Origin: Neobacillus cucumis
GTDB lineage: Bacteria; Bacillota; Bacilli; Bacillales_B; DSM-18226
DNA: 64,000 nucleotides
Reading direction: 5' to 3'
Assembly: GCF_016107705.1 (NCBI RefSeq)
Contig: NZ_JAEHGC010000010.1
Coordinates: 62,001 to 126,000, forward strand
The notes under the pieces were generated by a model. The model made no database searches. It was not told the DNA's origin and worked only from the letters and a program-made list of their open reading frames with translations. Positions 26,422-35,358 of this stretch are shown here, one piece after another. Numbering within the stretch: position 1 is the stretch's first letter; every line of letters starts with the position of its first letter. The translations under genes were made by a program, and so were the position numbers.

Positions 26422-26889
26422 CTATGTCATATCTTTTGTCATTTTAATGATTTCACGCAGCCTTTTTTCAGCATCGTTTTCCGAAAATTTCTTGCTTTCC
26501 ATCCGCTCATTTAATCGAACCGCTTCAAGGAAAATTTTATAATCACTCGAAACGGTGATATCCTCTTTTGGAAATCTCTTTTGTAAGAATTCAGTGAGAT
26601 TTTTTTCGATTTTTTTCATTTTGAACCGGTGTATATGCTTAACCTTATAAACCACAAGTGTCTCTTTTGCTCCTTTGATGACTGCCGCATCATAGATTTC
26701 TGGAAAAGAACTGACTGCCTCTTCAATTTCTTCAACACGTGTTGTTTTTTTATCTCGATCGGTCATAATCGGATTGGGATTGGTTGTTTTGATCAGAGCT
26801 AATTGGCTATCCTTTCCCTTTTGGTTCCCGTTGCAGGATACTAAAAGACATACACATGAAAGTAGGATAAGTCGTTGAATGTAAATCAT
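26422..26889 (-). CDS. YhcN/YlaJ-family sporulation lipoprotein
   Basis: A 155-residue secreted lipoprotein. The N-terminal signal IQRLILLSCVCLLVSCNG has a lipobox ending in Cys19. The mature part carries the YhcN/YlaJ domain, including VEEIEEAVSSFPEIYDAAVI and VYKVKHIHRFKMKKIEKNL, resembling heavy-metal-associated/BON-like folds. Such lipoproteins are inner-spore-membrane components that influence germination. It is the first gene of the spoVAC-VAD-VAE operon, the arrangement of spoVA2-type clusters. Confidence 0.88.
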   Translation of the reverse strand: MIYIQRLILLSCVCLLVSCNGNQKGKDSQLALIKTTNPNPIMTDRDKKTTRVEEIEEAVSSFPEIYDAAVIKGAKETLVVYKVKHIHRFKMKKIEKNLTEFLQKRFPKEDITVSSDYKIFLEAVRLNERMESKKFSENDAEKRLREIIKMTKDMT

Positions 26890-26989
26890 TTTTTAGTTCC
26901 TTCCCTTGTCCATTAGTAAGAATCTTATTATCCTATAGTTTTTTCGACCTGAACCAAAATTATGACAGATAAGATTATTTTAAAGTAAA

Positions 26990-27021
26990 AAAACACTGCC
27001 GGTGTTCCCGAGCAGTGTTTT
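26990..27021 (-). terminator. Terminator of the 34-residue ORF
   Basis: AAAACACTGC/GCAGTGTTTT, 10-bp stem with a 12-nt loop; on the minus strand a seven-T run follows. Confidence 0.85.
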
Positions 27022-27072
27022 AAAGATAAAAAAGAATTTTTGGACTTTGAGAAATTTCCATCGCCTAGCCTG

Positions 27073-27177
27073 TTATTTCTGTGTCTTTTTCCCGCATCCA
27101 CAACCATTTTTTTTAATCCGCTTTGATTCTTTAGAGGATTGGCTTGAGCCTTGATTGCTATTATTTTGCTTATTCAC
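27073..27177 (-). CDS. Small Ser/Lys-rich peptide with CxC tail
   Basis: A 34-residue frame beginning MNKQNNSNQGSSQSSKESKR and ending NGCGCGKKTQK. The start is GTG with GGTGGAG 6 nt upstream, and a strong terminator follows, so it is likely expressed. It is hydrophilic and low-complexity, with two Cys in GCGCG, reminiscent of small spore-coat or spore-associated peptides. I cannot assign a family. It sits among sporulation genes, between yjcA and the spoVA-type operon. Confidence 0.55.
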   Translation of the reverse strand: MNKQNNSNQGSSQSSKESKRIKKNGCGCGKKTQK

Positions 27178-27264
27178 TGTTCTCTCCACCCCATTTTAGT
27201 AACATTATGTTTTAGAATATGTGATGAAATAGAATCTTGTCTCTATAAATAACCAATTTTTCAT

Positions 27265-27621
27265 TTACTTTTGAAGCCAATTTTGAACGATGGTTTCCAA
27301 AATAGATGACATTCCAGCAATCGCTAAAATCAAGACCAAAGGCTCATACAGAGCAGAATAAACATAATGTAACAGGACCAATACGATGGATGACCAAATT
27401 CCTGTACACCAATAACAGCTTAGAAGCTCCCCAAAAAATCTTTTGATGGGGGTTTCTTTTGGCACATAATATACTTCCATTTCCCCCTGTTCATTTTCTT
27501 CGACAACCTCCGTAAAAAAAGGATTGCGGAGAAATTCTGTAATTTTATCAAATACCAATAATCTGGTCAGCCGAAATGCTGCAAGCCCCAAAATAATGAA
27601 TTGTAAAAGACTAATATCCAT
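27265..27621 (-). CDS. yjcA: DUF1360 sporulation membrane protein YjcA
   Basis: A 118-residue membrane protein of the DUF1360 family, expressed during sporulation in B. subtilis. It has about three hydrophobic segments. The family core is FRLTRLLVFDKITEFLRNPF, then a hydrophilic loop, then LLSCYWCTGIWSS with a C-x-x-C pair. I prefer the ATG at 27621 (GGAAGGA about 14 nt upstream) to the ATG at 27645, which precedes that site. Function unknown. It is divergent from cotZ. Confidence 0.88.
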   Translation of the reverse strand: MDISLLQFIILGLAAFRLTRLLVFDKITEFLRNPFFTEVVEENEQGEMEVYYVPKETPIKRFFGELLSCYWCTGIWSSIVLVLLHYVYSALYEPLVLILAIAGMSSILETIVQNWLQK

Positions 27622-27763
27622 AAACAAATTTGTCCTTCCTTCCATTGATATAGTGAACTAGCCTAATTTTCTTAAAAAAGGCAATTGTCCGTAACCCAAA
27701 AGGGCCCTGTGAAATATGTTAGTAATGTAAGATATATATCACGGATTTAAGGAGGAAAAATAA

Positions 27764-28264
27764 ATGGGTTGTGGAAATAATCATAACGATTTTCGTAATG
27801 ACAGCTGTGTGTGCGAAGTAGTTCGTGCGATTAAAGATATACAAGATAATGCTGTTGAAAATGAGTGTGCGGAGTGTTCAAGTTGTTTTACTGAACCACT
27901 GGGCTCATTAGTTTCACCGACAAGAAGAGAACCAGTTGATACACGTGTTTTTGTTTTAAGTGATAACGAAGGTAACCCCTTCCATGCATTCTTTAACGGT
28001 GAAAACAATGCGTGTGTGTCTATTTTCTTTAGGGTGGAAGATGTATTTGACAACTGCTGTGCTACACTTCGTGTTCTAATCCCTGGACGCAGGGAAAGTG
28101 GAAACTTTGTACCGGTAAACCTTATTAATAATGGAAAGGTTGACCTTTCAAGAGTTTGCCAAGTGGACCGTTTCCGCGCAAGCAATGACTGCATTACAGT
28201 TGATTTAAAATGCTTCTGTGCAGTCCAATGTATTGCTGATGTTAACTTAGGAATTTGTAACTAA
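27764..28264 (+). CDS. cotZ: Spore coat protein CotZ/CotY
   Basis: A 166-residue cysteine-rich structural protein of the spore crust. Conserved features are the N-terminal CGxxHxxxRxxxCVCEVVRAI, the pair CAECSSCFTEPLG, and later Cys residues in FDNCCATLRVL and LKCFCAVQCIADVNLGIC, which cross-link the crust into a two-dimensional lattice. AAGGAGG lies just upstream of the ATG. There is a single copy here, where B. subtilis has the cotX-Y-Z cluster. I cannot separate CotZ from CotY with confidence. Confidence 0.92.
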   Translation: MGCGNNHNDFRNDSCVCEVVRAIKDIQDNAVENECAECSSCFTEPLGSLVSPTRREPVDTRVFVLSDNEGNPFHAFFNGENNACVSIFFRVEDVFDNCCATLRVLIPGRRESGNFVPVNLINNGKVDLSRVCQVDRFRASNDCITVDLKCFCAVQCIADVNLGICN

Positions 28265-28271
28265 TAAAATG

Positions 28272-28298
28272 AGCCAGTCGATAACGGCTGGCTTTTTT
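28272..28298 (+). terminator. Terminator of cotZ
   Basis: AGCCAG-N10-CTGGCT (extended by inner TCG/CGG pairs) followed by seven T, immediately after the cotZ stop. Confidence 0.85.
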
Positions 28299-28304
28299 TA
28301 TTTT

Positions 28305-28802
28305 TTAATTTTTTATTCCAATCATGATTACATCTGTTAACTCACCCACTGGAAGCGTTTTTGTTGTTTGATCATGGAATTGGATGGTAATCTCCTTACC
28401 TTGATAATCCTTTAAATACCCCTGATAATTTTTATCTCTTGTATAAAATACACAAGGAACAGGTGGCAAAGCCTTAGGAAAATCCACTAAATACTCCAAT
28501 CGTTCCTTCATATTCATTTCCTTAAAGCTTTTAACCTTTTTAAAGGAATATTTTTGCCTGCTGGTTTTCTCCATTGTGTCAGCAACTTTTTTTTCGGACA
28601 CCGCTACCTCAATTGGTACTGCCTCCTGAAGCAATTCCTCCTTTAAAGAATTCCTTTTGGTTTCGCCTTTTTGTTTGTTTTCCTCTATAGGAAGCGTTTT
28701 TTCTTGTTTAGTTGAATACACTTCCTGCATTTTGATGGAAGGAGTTTTTGAAAAAGGCTGGTAAATATAAAGTAATGGACCTTGGTTTTTCTTTTCTGTC
28801 AT
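28305..28802 (-). CDS. cotO: Spore coat protein CotO
   Basis: A 165-residue coat-assembly protein. The N-terminal half is charged and low-complexity (Lys/Glu-rich), and the C-terminal third is the conserved CotO part: SFKEMNMKERLEYLVDFP, VPCVFYTRDKNYQGYL and TLPVGELTDVIMIGI. The start is the ATG at 28802, preceded by GGAGGTG; an in-frame TTG 24 nt upstream is before that site. Its neighbours cotZ and fabI are the same as in B. subtilis, which supports orthology. Confidence 0.9.
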   Translation of the reverse strand: MTEKKNQGPLLYIYQPFSKTPSIKMQEVYSTKQEKTLPIEENKQKGETKRNSLKEELLQEAVPIEVAVSEKKVADTMEKTSRQKYSFKKVKSFKEMNMKERLEYLVDFPKALPPVPCVFYTRDKNYQGYLKDYQGKEITIQFHDQTTKTLPVGELTDVIMIGIKN

Positions 28803-28877
28803 AAACCTTGAGCACCTCCAATACAAAGTCCTTCACTTTATATGTATGCTGAATGCCCATACTCGTTCACTTCAAAA

Positions 28878-28906
28878 ATAAAAAGCCCGCAAAAAATGCG
28901 GGCTTT
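28878..28906 (-). terminator. Terminator of fabI
   Basis: AAAGCCCGCA/TGCGGGCTTT, 10-bp stem with a 5-nt loop; T-rich tail on the minus strand, 6 nt after the fabI stop. Confidence 0.88.
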
Positions 28907-28911
28907 CTTCC

Positions 28912-29679
28912 TTACAAGATATGATAGCCAGAATCAACGTGGATGTTTTCACCTGTAATTCCACGGGAAAGATCACTAAATAAAAATACAGCTGTGTCGC
29001 CAACCTCTTCTGGAGTTGTCGTTCTCCGCAGTGGAGCCTTTTCTTCAATTTCCTTAAGGATTGAATTAAATTCACCAATTGCCTTTGCAGATAATGTTCT
29101 GATCGGTCCTGCGGAAATGGAATTTACGCGAATCCCATCCTTACCGAGGTCAGAAGCTAAATAACGGACACTTGCATCAAGAGATGCTTTTGCAACACCC
29201 ATAACATTATAGTTTTGAATCGCACGTTCACCGCCAAGATAAGTTAAGGTTACGATGCTTCCGCCTTCTGTCATTAAGCCGCGAGCTTCTTTGGCAACAG
29301 CCGTTAAAGAGAAAGAACTGATATTTTGAGCAAGCAAGAATCCATCTCTGGATGTATTTACAAATTCACCTTTTAATTCTTCTGTTTTGGCAAAAGCAAT
29401 ACAATGAGCGATTCCGTGTATGGCTCCCACTTCTTCTTTAATCGTTGCAAAGCACTTTGCAATATCTTCATCACTTGTTACGTCACACGGTAATACAAGT
29501 GTACCTTCTGCTTCTAAAGAATTCGCTAATTCACGGACGCTGCTTTCGATTCTTTCCCCAACATAGGTGAAAATTAATCTTGCACCTGCATTGTGAAGAG
29601 AGCGGGCAATTCCCCAAGCAATACTGCGTTTATTGGCAACACCCATGACTACAAATGTTTTTCCGTTTAGTGAAAACAT
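28912..29679 (-). CDS. fabI: Enoyl-[acyl-carrier-protein] reductase (NADH), FabI
   Basis: Last step of the fatty-acid elongation cycle: reduces trans-2-enoyl-ACP. It has 255 residues and an SDR fold with MGVANKRSIAWGIARSLH as the nucleotide-binding motif. The active-site Tyr-x6-Tyr-x6-Lys arrangement lies in TYLGGERAIQNYNVMGVAKA. The C-terminal GENIHVDSGYHI is conserved. The start at 29679 has AGGAGG about 9 nt upstream and matches family N-termini; an upstream in-frame ATG at 29718 lies within the FapR operator region. A FapR box precedes it. Confidence 0.96.
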   Translation of the reverse strand: MFSLNGKTFVVMGVANKRSIAWGIARSLHNAGARLIFTYVGERIESSVRELANSLEAEGTLVLPCDVTSDEDIAKCFATIKEEVGAIHGIAHCIAFAKTEELKGEFVNTSRDGFLLAQNISSFSLTAVAKEARGLMTEGGSIVTLTYLGGERAIQNYNVMGVAKASLDASVRYLASDLGKDGIRVNSISAGPIRTLSAKAIGEFNSILKEIEEKAPLRRTTTPEEVGDTAVFLFSDLSRGITGENIHVDSGYHIL

Positions 29680-29710
29680 GTATTTATTCCTCCTATATTT
29701 AACACAAGTT

Positions 29711-29729
29711 ATTAGCACTTGGTACTAAT
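29711..29729. promoter_or_regulatory. FapR operator upstream of fabI
   Basis: ATTAGTACCAAGTGCTAAT on the minus strand fits the palindromic FapR consensus (TTAGTACCTnnTACTAA-like). FapR represses fatty-acid and phospholipid synthesis genes until malonyl-CoA rises. A second copy lies upstream of fabH in this window. Confidence 0.85.
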
Positions 29730-29770
29730 TTTACACTATATTCGAAAGTATGTACATATCTAGTTGATTT

Positions 29771-31630
29771 TTAGCAATGCTCACAAAATTCAAGCTCCCT
29801 TTTCAATTGGTCAACGTATTCTTTGGATCCGGTCACAATTAAACGGTCGTTTACCTGCAGCTCTGTATCACCATGAGGCACAATTGACTCATTCCCTCTG
29901 AAGATTCGTACAAAAATGATATCACCTGTAAACGGAAATCTCCTTAACGACATCCCATCAAATTGCTCGTTTACCATGGCAATTTCATACAGGGCCATCT
30001 CTTGATTGGTTAAAATGTTAATCACTCGTGGCGATTCAATTAATGAGCGAAGCAGGGCATTGGTAGACTTAAACACTGAAAATATTTCAATATTGTGTTC
30101 CTTTAAGTTTTGTTCCAGATCAGGACTTTCAATCCTGGCAATTACCCTTGGTACCCCTCTTTCCTTCACAGCAACAGACAAGGTGGCATTTAATTCTTCA
30201 TCGCCAGTGGATATAACAACCACTTCTGATTGATATACCTTCGTTTGGCCAATCGTTTCGAGCGAAAAGTCCGGAATCTCAACAATATCAAACAGAGAAT
30301 TCGCAATCTGCTTTTCCGATTTTTCAATTTTTGTATGGTAGAGAACCGGATCATATAAGCCTGATTTTAATTCCCTTGAAACTGGCAAAGTAATTTGATT
30401 TGCTCCTAGGAAAGATACACTGACCTTTCGATTTGAAACCACTTCTTTTGGAAAGAGCTTTTTAAAAACCATTGGAGTAAAAATTGACGTAATAACTGCC
30501 ACCAGAATTAGTGTTCCACTCATTTGTTCCGTTATAACCTTCATTCTTTCTCCAATGGTCGCTGCTGCAATAACAAGGGATAGAGTGGAGGTTAAAAGAA
30601 ATCCCGAGGCCAAAACTGTCTTTGTATCATACCAAATCTTTAATAGATAAACAGGAATTAGCTTTGATATCAGCAGTCCAATCAATAAAAGCGGTATTAA
30701 AAGCAATAGCTTTTTTTCACTAAAAAGGGACCAAATATCAAGTTTTACCCCTACCTCAACGAAGAATATCGGGATTAAAAAACCATACCCAAAAGAATCA
30801 AGCTTATGGACTAGCTCTTGATTCGGAGCCAATAGTGAAACAAGAACACCTGCAAGGAATGCTCCTAATATATTTTCCGCTCCAACCGTTTCAGATAACC
30901 CAACTAAGACGATAATAAGCGTAAACACAGCCCTTGTACCAATTTGGGAAGTTCCTGTTTCCAGCGCTTTAACAAAAGAACGGCTTTTAAATCGCTTGCC
31001 AACAAAATAAAGTCCAACACCTGCGGCAAATAAAATCAAAAGCAGCCATGTGTTCCCATGCCCTTTATCATAAAGTGAGACAAAGACTGCTAAAAGAATC
31101 ATCGTTACCAAATCAGCAATAACGGCGATAAGCAAAATGATTTGGCCAATTACCGTTTTCATCATGTTGCCTTCCTTTAGGGTCGGCACAACTACACCTA
31201 ATGAAATCGTTGAAATAATCAGAGTCATTAAGAATCCATTATGAATAAAGTCCAGCATGACAAAAACAAATGATAAGACTAAAGAAAAAATGAAAATCCC
31301 GATGAAAATAACCGTTGAGACAGCAAAAGAATTCGGCTCTTTTTTTCCATTCGGAAGTATTTCTCTTTTCTTTCCTTTTGAAAATACAGTAAAGTCTATT
31401 TCCAAACCGCTTAAAAACATCAGAAAGATAAATCCCAAGGTGGATAAAGTCGAGAGCCACATATCTTGATGAACGAGATTGAAGCCGCTTTTCCCGATGA
31501 TTAAACCCATAATAATTTCAGCAACCACCACCGGGATAAAATTCAATTTAAGCCGATGCAGAATAATCGGGGTTAAAAATGCCATTGTGACAACAATCAA
31601 TAAAGAAAGAACTGACGCATGCTGTCCCAA
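29771..31630 (-). CDS. yjbQ: CPA2-type cation:proton antiporter with RCK domain (YjbQ-like)
   Basis: A 619-residue membrane antiporter: about 12 transmembrane helices (1-390), then a TrkA_N-like/RCK segment (about 400-520) and a TrkA_C domain (about 530-615, ending in RLIVTGSKEYVDQLKRELEF). The LNFIPVVVAEIIMGLIIGKSG motif is typical of the KefB/YjbQ group. Expected substrate: K+ or Na+ against H+, gated through the cytoplasmic domain. Translation starts at TTG (31630) with GAGGAGGAA 5-6 nt upstream; the frame extends further upstream, but family similarity does not. Divergent from prpE. Confidence 0.93.
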   Translation of the reverse strand: MGQHASVLSLLIVVTMAFLTPIILHRLKLNFIPVVVAEIIMGLIIGKSGFNLVHQDMWLSTLSTLGFIFLMFLSGLEIDFTVFSKGKKREILPNGKKEPNSFAVSTVIFIGIFIFSLVLSFVFVMLDFIHNGFLMTLIISTISLGVVVPTLKEGNMMKTVIGQIILLIAVIADLVTMILLAVFVSLYDKGHGNTWLLLILFAAGVGLYFVGKRFKSRSFVKALETGTSQIGTRAVFTLIIVLVGLSETVGAENILGAFLAGVLVSLLAPNQELVHKLDSFGYGFLIPIFFVEVGVKLDIWSLFSEKKLLLLIPLLLIGLLISKLIPVYLLKIWYDTKTVLASGFLLTSTLSLVIAAATIGERMKVITEQMSGTLILVAVITSIFTPMVFKKLFPKEVVSNRKVSVSFLGANQITLPVSRELKSGLYDPVLYHTKIEKSEKQIANSLFDIVEIPDFSLETIGQTKVYQSEVVVISTGDEELNATLSVAVKERGVPRVIARIESPDLEQNLKEHNIEIFSVFKSTNALLRSLIESPRVINILTNQEMALYEIAMVNEQFDGMSLRRFPFTGDIIFVRIFRGNESIVPHGDTELQVNDRLIVTGSKEYVDQLKRELEFCEHC

Positions 31631-31702
31631 ATAAATTCCTCCTCTCAAAAATAAAAAAAGTAAAATAACAAAAAATAGAATGGTAAAGGGGGCTTTTATA
31701 CC

Positions 31703-32443
31703 GTGAAAATAGATATTATTGGTGATATTCATGGCTGCTTTAAAGAATTCGAAGACCTGACGACAAAACTCGGTTATGATTGGGATAGCGGGATTCCCCT
31801 TCATCCCCAAAAGCGAGTTCTTGGTTTTGTTGGTGACTTAACCGATCGAGGCCCAGAGTCCTTAAAAGTGATTGACATTGTATGGAACTTAGTCATCGAG
31901 CAGCAAAAGGCTTATTACACTCCTGGAAACCATTGTAATAAATTGTACCGTTTCTTTCTTGGAAATCGAGTTCAAATCGCCCATGGATTAGAAACAACAG
32001 TAGCAGAATACGAAGTAATAGACAAACGTGCTCAAAAATCAATTCGAAAAAAATTTATGGACCTTTATGAAAATGCACCACTTTATTTAGTTTTAGACGA
32101 AAAAAAGCTTATTATTGCCCATGCTGGAATAAAAAAAGAAATGATAGGAAAATCCGGATCAAAGGTTAAGACATTTGTTCTTTACGGAGATATTACCGGT
32201 GAAAAGCATCCGGATGGATCACCAGTTAGACGAGATTGGGCAAAAGCTTATCAGGGCGATGCCTGCATTGTCTATGGCCACACACCTGTAAAGGAAGCAA
32301 GAATCATTAACCATACATACAATATTGATACCGGTGCTGTTTTTGGTGGTAAACTGACTGCTCTGAGGTATCCGGAAATGGAAATCATTTCTGTGGATTC
32401 TACTATGCCATATGTTGAAGAAAAATTTAAGCAATTTGATTGA
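31703..32443 (+). CDS. prpE: Bis(5'-nucleosyl)-tetraphosphatase PrpE
   Basis: A 246-residue metallophosphatase of the PPP family that hydrolyses diadenosine polyphosphates and was described in B. subtilis as influencing spore germination. Metal-ligand motifs are visible: GDIHG (residues 7-11), GDLTDRG (about 45-51), GNHCNKL, and late His residues ([14 protein letters not shown]). The Asp usual after GNH in related phosphatases is Cys here, as in PrpE proteins. The start is GTG with AAAGGGGG upstream. Confidence 0.92.
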   Translation: MKIDIIGDIHGCFKEFEDLTTKLGYDWDSGIPLHPQKRVLGFVGDLTDRGPESLKVIDIVWNLVIEQQKAYYTPGNHCNKLYRFFLGNRVQIAHGLETTVAEYEVIDKRAQKSIRKKFMDLYENAPLYLVLDEKKLIIAHAGIKKEMIGKSGSKVKTFVLYGDITGEKHPDGSPVRRDWAKAYQGDACIVYGHTPVKEARIINHTYNIDTGAVFGGKLTALRYPEMEIISVDSTMPYVEEKFKQFD

Positions 32444-32472
32444 AAATGAGCAAATATATCTAAAAATCAAAA

Positions 32473-32508
32473 CAGGCTGACACTGAATAATTATTAGCAG
32501 TCAGCCTG
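32473..32508 (-). terminator. Terminator overlapping the end of yjbO
   Basis: CAGGCTGAC/GTCAGCCTG, 9-bp stem whose one arm lies inside the last codons of the pseudouridine synthase gene; T-rich on the minus strand. Confidence 0.75.
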
Positions 32509-33393
32509 TAAAAGTTCTTGCATATCATCTGGAAGTTTAGTTGTAAACGTCATTTCCTTCTTTAAAAAGGGGTGAGTAAATGTTATTTTTTTACAATGGA
32601 GTGCCTGCCGTTTAAGCAACGTCGTTTCTCCCCCGTATAAATCATCTCCGAGTAAGGGATGCCCAATCGAAGACATATGCACCCTAATTTGATGCGTTCT
32701 CCCCGTTTCGAGCTGCAACTCGACATGGGTAAAAGCTTTATGTCTTTTCATTACTTTATAATGTGTACAGGCATATTGGCCATCTAGACGGACTTCCCTT
32801 TCAATAATACTATCCTCTTTCCTGCCAATTGGTTTTTCGATGGTCCCTTCATTATCCTCCATCATCCCGCCGGCAAATGCTTCATACGTTCTTTTCACCA
32901 TGCCTTTTTGCTGAGCCTTGCTAAATAAATGATGAACATGGCGGTGTTTAGCAATCAAGACAATTCCCGATGTATCCCGGTCCAGCCTGGTAACAATATG
33001 TGAGGTGGATTCTAATCCTATTTGCTGATAATACCCCACTAAGGCATTGGCAAGGCTTCCCATTGGATGCTCCCTCGAAGGAATTGTGCTCATCCCTGGC
33101 GGTTTTACGACAACAAGAAGGTATTCATCTTCAAACAGAATATTAAGGGGTAAATCTTCTCCAATTACTCCTTCGCTCGGATTTTCCTTAGGAAATATTA
33201 ATGTCAATACATCATTTGTTTTTAACTTGTATCGAACATTTACTTCCTCATGATTAACAAGAATCTTACCGCCCTTAAATTTAATGTCTGTTAGGGCAGT
33301 CCGGGAAATCTCCTCATCTTTTAAAAAATCTTTTATTTGTCTGTCGGCATCCATTTTTTCAATTACCCACTTAAGTTCAAATTGTGAAGACAT
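32494..33393 (-). CDS. yjbO: RluA-family pseudouridine synthase YjbO
   Basis: A 299-residue enzyme that converts uridines in structured RNA to pseudouridine. It has an S4-like N-terminal segment (about 10-75) and then the RluA catalytic domain with HIVTRLDRDTSGIVLIAK (catalytic Asp in RLDRDTSG, about 143) and ETGRTHQIRVHMSSIGHPLLGD. The target site is not predictable. It is cotranscribed with ppnK upstream (18-nt gap), as in B. subtilis. Confidence 0.93.
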   Translation of the reverse strand: MSSQFELKWVIEKMDADRQIKDFLKDEEISRTALTDIKFKGGKILVNHEEVNVRYKLKTNDVLTLIFPKENPSEGVIGEDLPLNILFEDEYLLVVVKPPGMSTIPSREHPMGSLANALVGYYQQIGLESTSHIVTRLDRDTSGIVLIAKHRHVHHLFSKAQQKGMVKRTYEAFAGGMMEDNEGTIEKPIGRKEDSIIEREVRLDGQYACTHYKVMKRHKAFTHVELQLETGRTHQIRVHMSSIGHPLLGDDLYGGETTLLKRQALHCKKITFTHPFLKKEMTFTTKLPDDMQELLQADC

Positions 33394-33411
33394 TTTCTTT
33401 CCTCCAGCAGA

Positions 33412-34206
33412 TTAATCCGAAATAAAGGAATCGTGGACTCTCTTCCAAAACGGAAACGGCCGGAAGCGGGCAAAACGGATTTTTTCATCCGGCACCCTAA
33501 ACTGAATCGATTTAACATCTTTGTGAAGCAGGGTAAGATGATCAATCGTGACCTGGAAATCCGAATGGTTTACAGGCTTCAGCATACAGGTATGATGTGC
33601 GGGCAGAATCAGTGGGGAGCCAACCGTCCGGAAAACCTTGTTATTAATGGAAGCCATTTCAGCAACCTGAATGGCTGAAATCGATGGGTGGATAATCGCT
33701 CCGCCTAGTGCTTTGTTATAGGCCGTACTTCCAGAAGGTGTAGACACACAAAGACCATCCCCGCGGAAACGTTCAAAATGCGCACCACGAATCTCAACAT
33801 CCATGACAAGCGTACCCTCAACACCCTTTACCGTTGATTCGTTTAACGCAAGGTATCTGGATTCCTGGCCCGCATGCTTATAACGAATAATGACCTCTAA
33901 AAGAGGATATTCAACCACCTGATAAGGAGTTTTTGCAATCGCAATTACAAGTTTTTCAATTTCATCCGGAATCCAATCCGCATAAAACCCAAGGTGACCG
34001 GTATGAATTCCAACAAAAGCCGTTTTATCTAATCGGCTGCTATACCGGTGAAAGGCATACAGCAATGTACCATCACCGCCAATGGATACGACGATATCCG
34101 GTTGGTCTTCATCATATACAAGATCAAAATCAAGTAAATAGGTTCTCATTTTGTGCATCAGAATATTTGATTTTTGATCTCCTTTTGAAGTAATCGCAAA
34201 TTTCAT
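33412..34206 (-). CDS. ppnK: NAD kinase
   Basis: A 264-residue cytoplasmic enzyme phosphorylating NAD+ to NADP+. The GGDGTLL motif (about 49-55, Asp catalytic) and the [21 protein letters not shown] stretch (NAD-binding NE/D-type region) are present, with [12 protein letters not shown] typical of the Bacillus form. Also called YjbN/NadF. It lies between the alarmone synthetase yjbM (22-nt gap) and yjbO in one operon. Confidence 0.96.
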   Translation of the reverse strand: MKFAITSKGDQKSNILMHKMRTYLLDFDLVYDEDQPDIVVSIGGDGTLLYAFHRYSSRLDKTAFVGIHTGHLGFYADWIPDEIEKLVIAIAKTPYQVVEYPLLEVIIRYKHAGQESRYLALNESTVKGVEGTLVMDVEIRGAHFERFRGDGLCVSTPSGSTAYNKALGGAIIHPSISAIQVAEMASINNKVFRTVGSPLILPAHHTCMLKPVNHSDFQVTIDHLTLLHKDVKSIQFRVPDEKIRFARFRPFPFWKRVHDSFISD

Positions 34207-34228
34207 TCAACCCGCTCCTTACCGGTTT

Positions 34229-34867
34229 TTAATTCTTTTCTTCCTGCTTTAATTCTTTTTTTCTCGTAAAAAACGCTTGTGCTTCCTGTATTTCACCACG
34301 GATTAATGACATTTCCTCATCAAGGCGAAAAGCAGCCTCCGCGGCTCTTTTTAGGCGCATATGAATATCTGCAGGAAACATTCCTTTATATTTATAATTC
34401 AGTGAATGTTCAATCGTCGCCCAAAAATTCATGGCTAAAGTCCTAATTTGAATTTCCGCCAGGATTTTCTTTTCCCCATGGATGGTTTGCACAGGGTAAC
34501 GGATGACCACATGGTAGGACCTATAGCCGCTTGTCTTTTTATGGGAGATATAATCTCTTTCCTCAACAATTTCAAAATCATTTCGGTTTCTTAATAAATT
34601 TACAACCGTATGTATATCATCGACAAATTGACACATCATGCGCAAACCGGCTATATCCTGCATTTCATCCTCTAATTGATCGAGCGCAATTCCCTTTTGG
34701 GATGCTTTGTCTAAAATACTGGCAATCGGTTTTACTCTGCCTGTTACAAATTCAATGGGCGAGGGATTTGAATCCAATTCAAACTGCCCACGCATTCCTT
34801 TTAATTTAATCTTGAGTTCTTCCACTGCTTGTTTATATGGAGCTAAAAATTTATCCCAGTGGTTCAT
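34229..34867 (-). CDS. yjbM: Small alarmone synthetase (YjbM/RelQ/SasB type)
   Basis: A 212-residue (p)ppGpp synthetase with only the RelA/SpoT synthetase domain and no hydrolase or regulatory domains. Visible are EFVTGRVKPIASILDKA (ATP-binding Arg/Lys), DIAGLRMMCQFVDDIH, the RDYISHKKTSGYRSYHVVI substrate motif, and EIQIRTLAMNFWATIEHSLNYKY. Such proteins act as tetramers and are allosterically stimulated by pppGpp. It is the first long gene of the yjbM-ppnK-yjbO operon. Confidence 0.95.
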   Translation of the reverse strand: MNHWDKFLAPYKQAVEELKIKLKGMRGQFELDSNPSPIEFVTGRVKPIASILDKASQKGIALDQLEDEMQDIAGLRMMCQFVDDIHTVVNLLRNRNDFEIVEERDYISHKKTSGYRSYHVVIRYPVQTIHGEKKILAEIQIRTLAMNFWATIEHSLNYKYKGMFPADIHMRLKRAAEAAFRLDEEMSLIRGEIQEAQAFFTRKKELKQEEKN

Positions 34868-34887
34868 GATCTCACCCCAAACAACTT

Positions 34888-35247
34888 TTAAAAATTCTCC
34901 TCAACCTTCGAAACCATTTGATCCCCATAGTTTCCGTTTCCTCTAATATTACTGATGATATAGTCAAGCTCCTCTGTAAACTGGGATAATTCTACCTGTT
35001 CATTATTAAAGGAAAGCCATACAGGTAGTTTGTTCTTTACTGCTGTTTTTAAAAGCTCCCAAGTCTCTTCAGGGAAAGCAATATAAGAGTAGTCCTCGTG
35101 ATCTTCCATTAAATAAATAAAGGAAAGCTGATCGGAGTCAACAAGAATTTGTTCCGCGGGCCGCAAATGATTGATGGCTTCACTTACGGTAAACGTTATC
35201 TGATTCTCGGTAATCTTTCCATTCATTGCTGTTAATTTTTTTTTCAT
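34888..35247 (-). CDS. yjbL: UPF0738 family protein YjbL
   Basis: A 119-residue acidic soluble protein of unknown function, conserved in Bacillus at this position next to yjbM and yjbK. Recognisable segments are INHLRPAEQILVDSDQLSF and YIAFPEETWELLK. It is separated from yjbM by 20 nt, so it is probably the first gene of that operon. No catalytic motif is evident. Confidence 0.85.
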   Translation of the reverse strand: MKKKLTAMNGKITENQITFTVSEAINHLRPAEQILVDSDQLSFIYLMEDHEDYSYIAFPEETWELLKTAVKNKLPVWLSFNNEQVELSQFTEELDYIISNIRGNGNYGDQMVSKVEENF

Positions 35248-35358
35248 GATTTAACCTCCATTTTCACAACCTTATTTTAGCATAGTCGAACCATTTCTCC
35301 CAGAAATTGCAGTCGTGTTATGATTAGAAAAGAAACTTACGTGGAAGGAATGTAAAGG

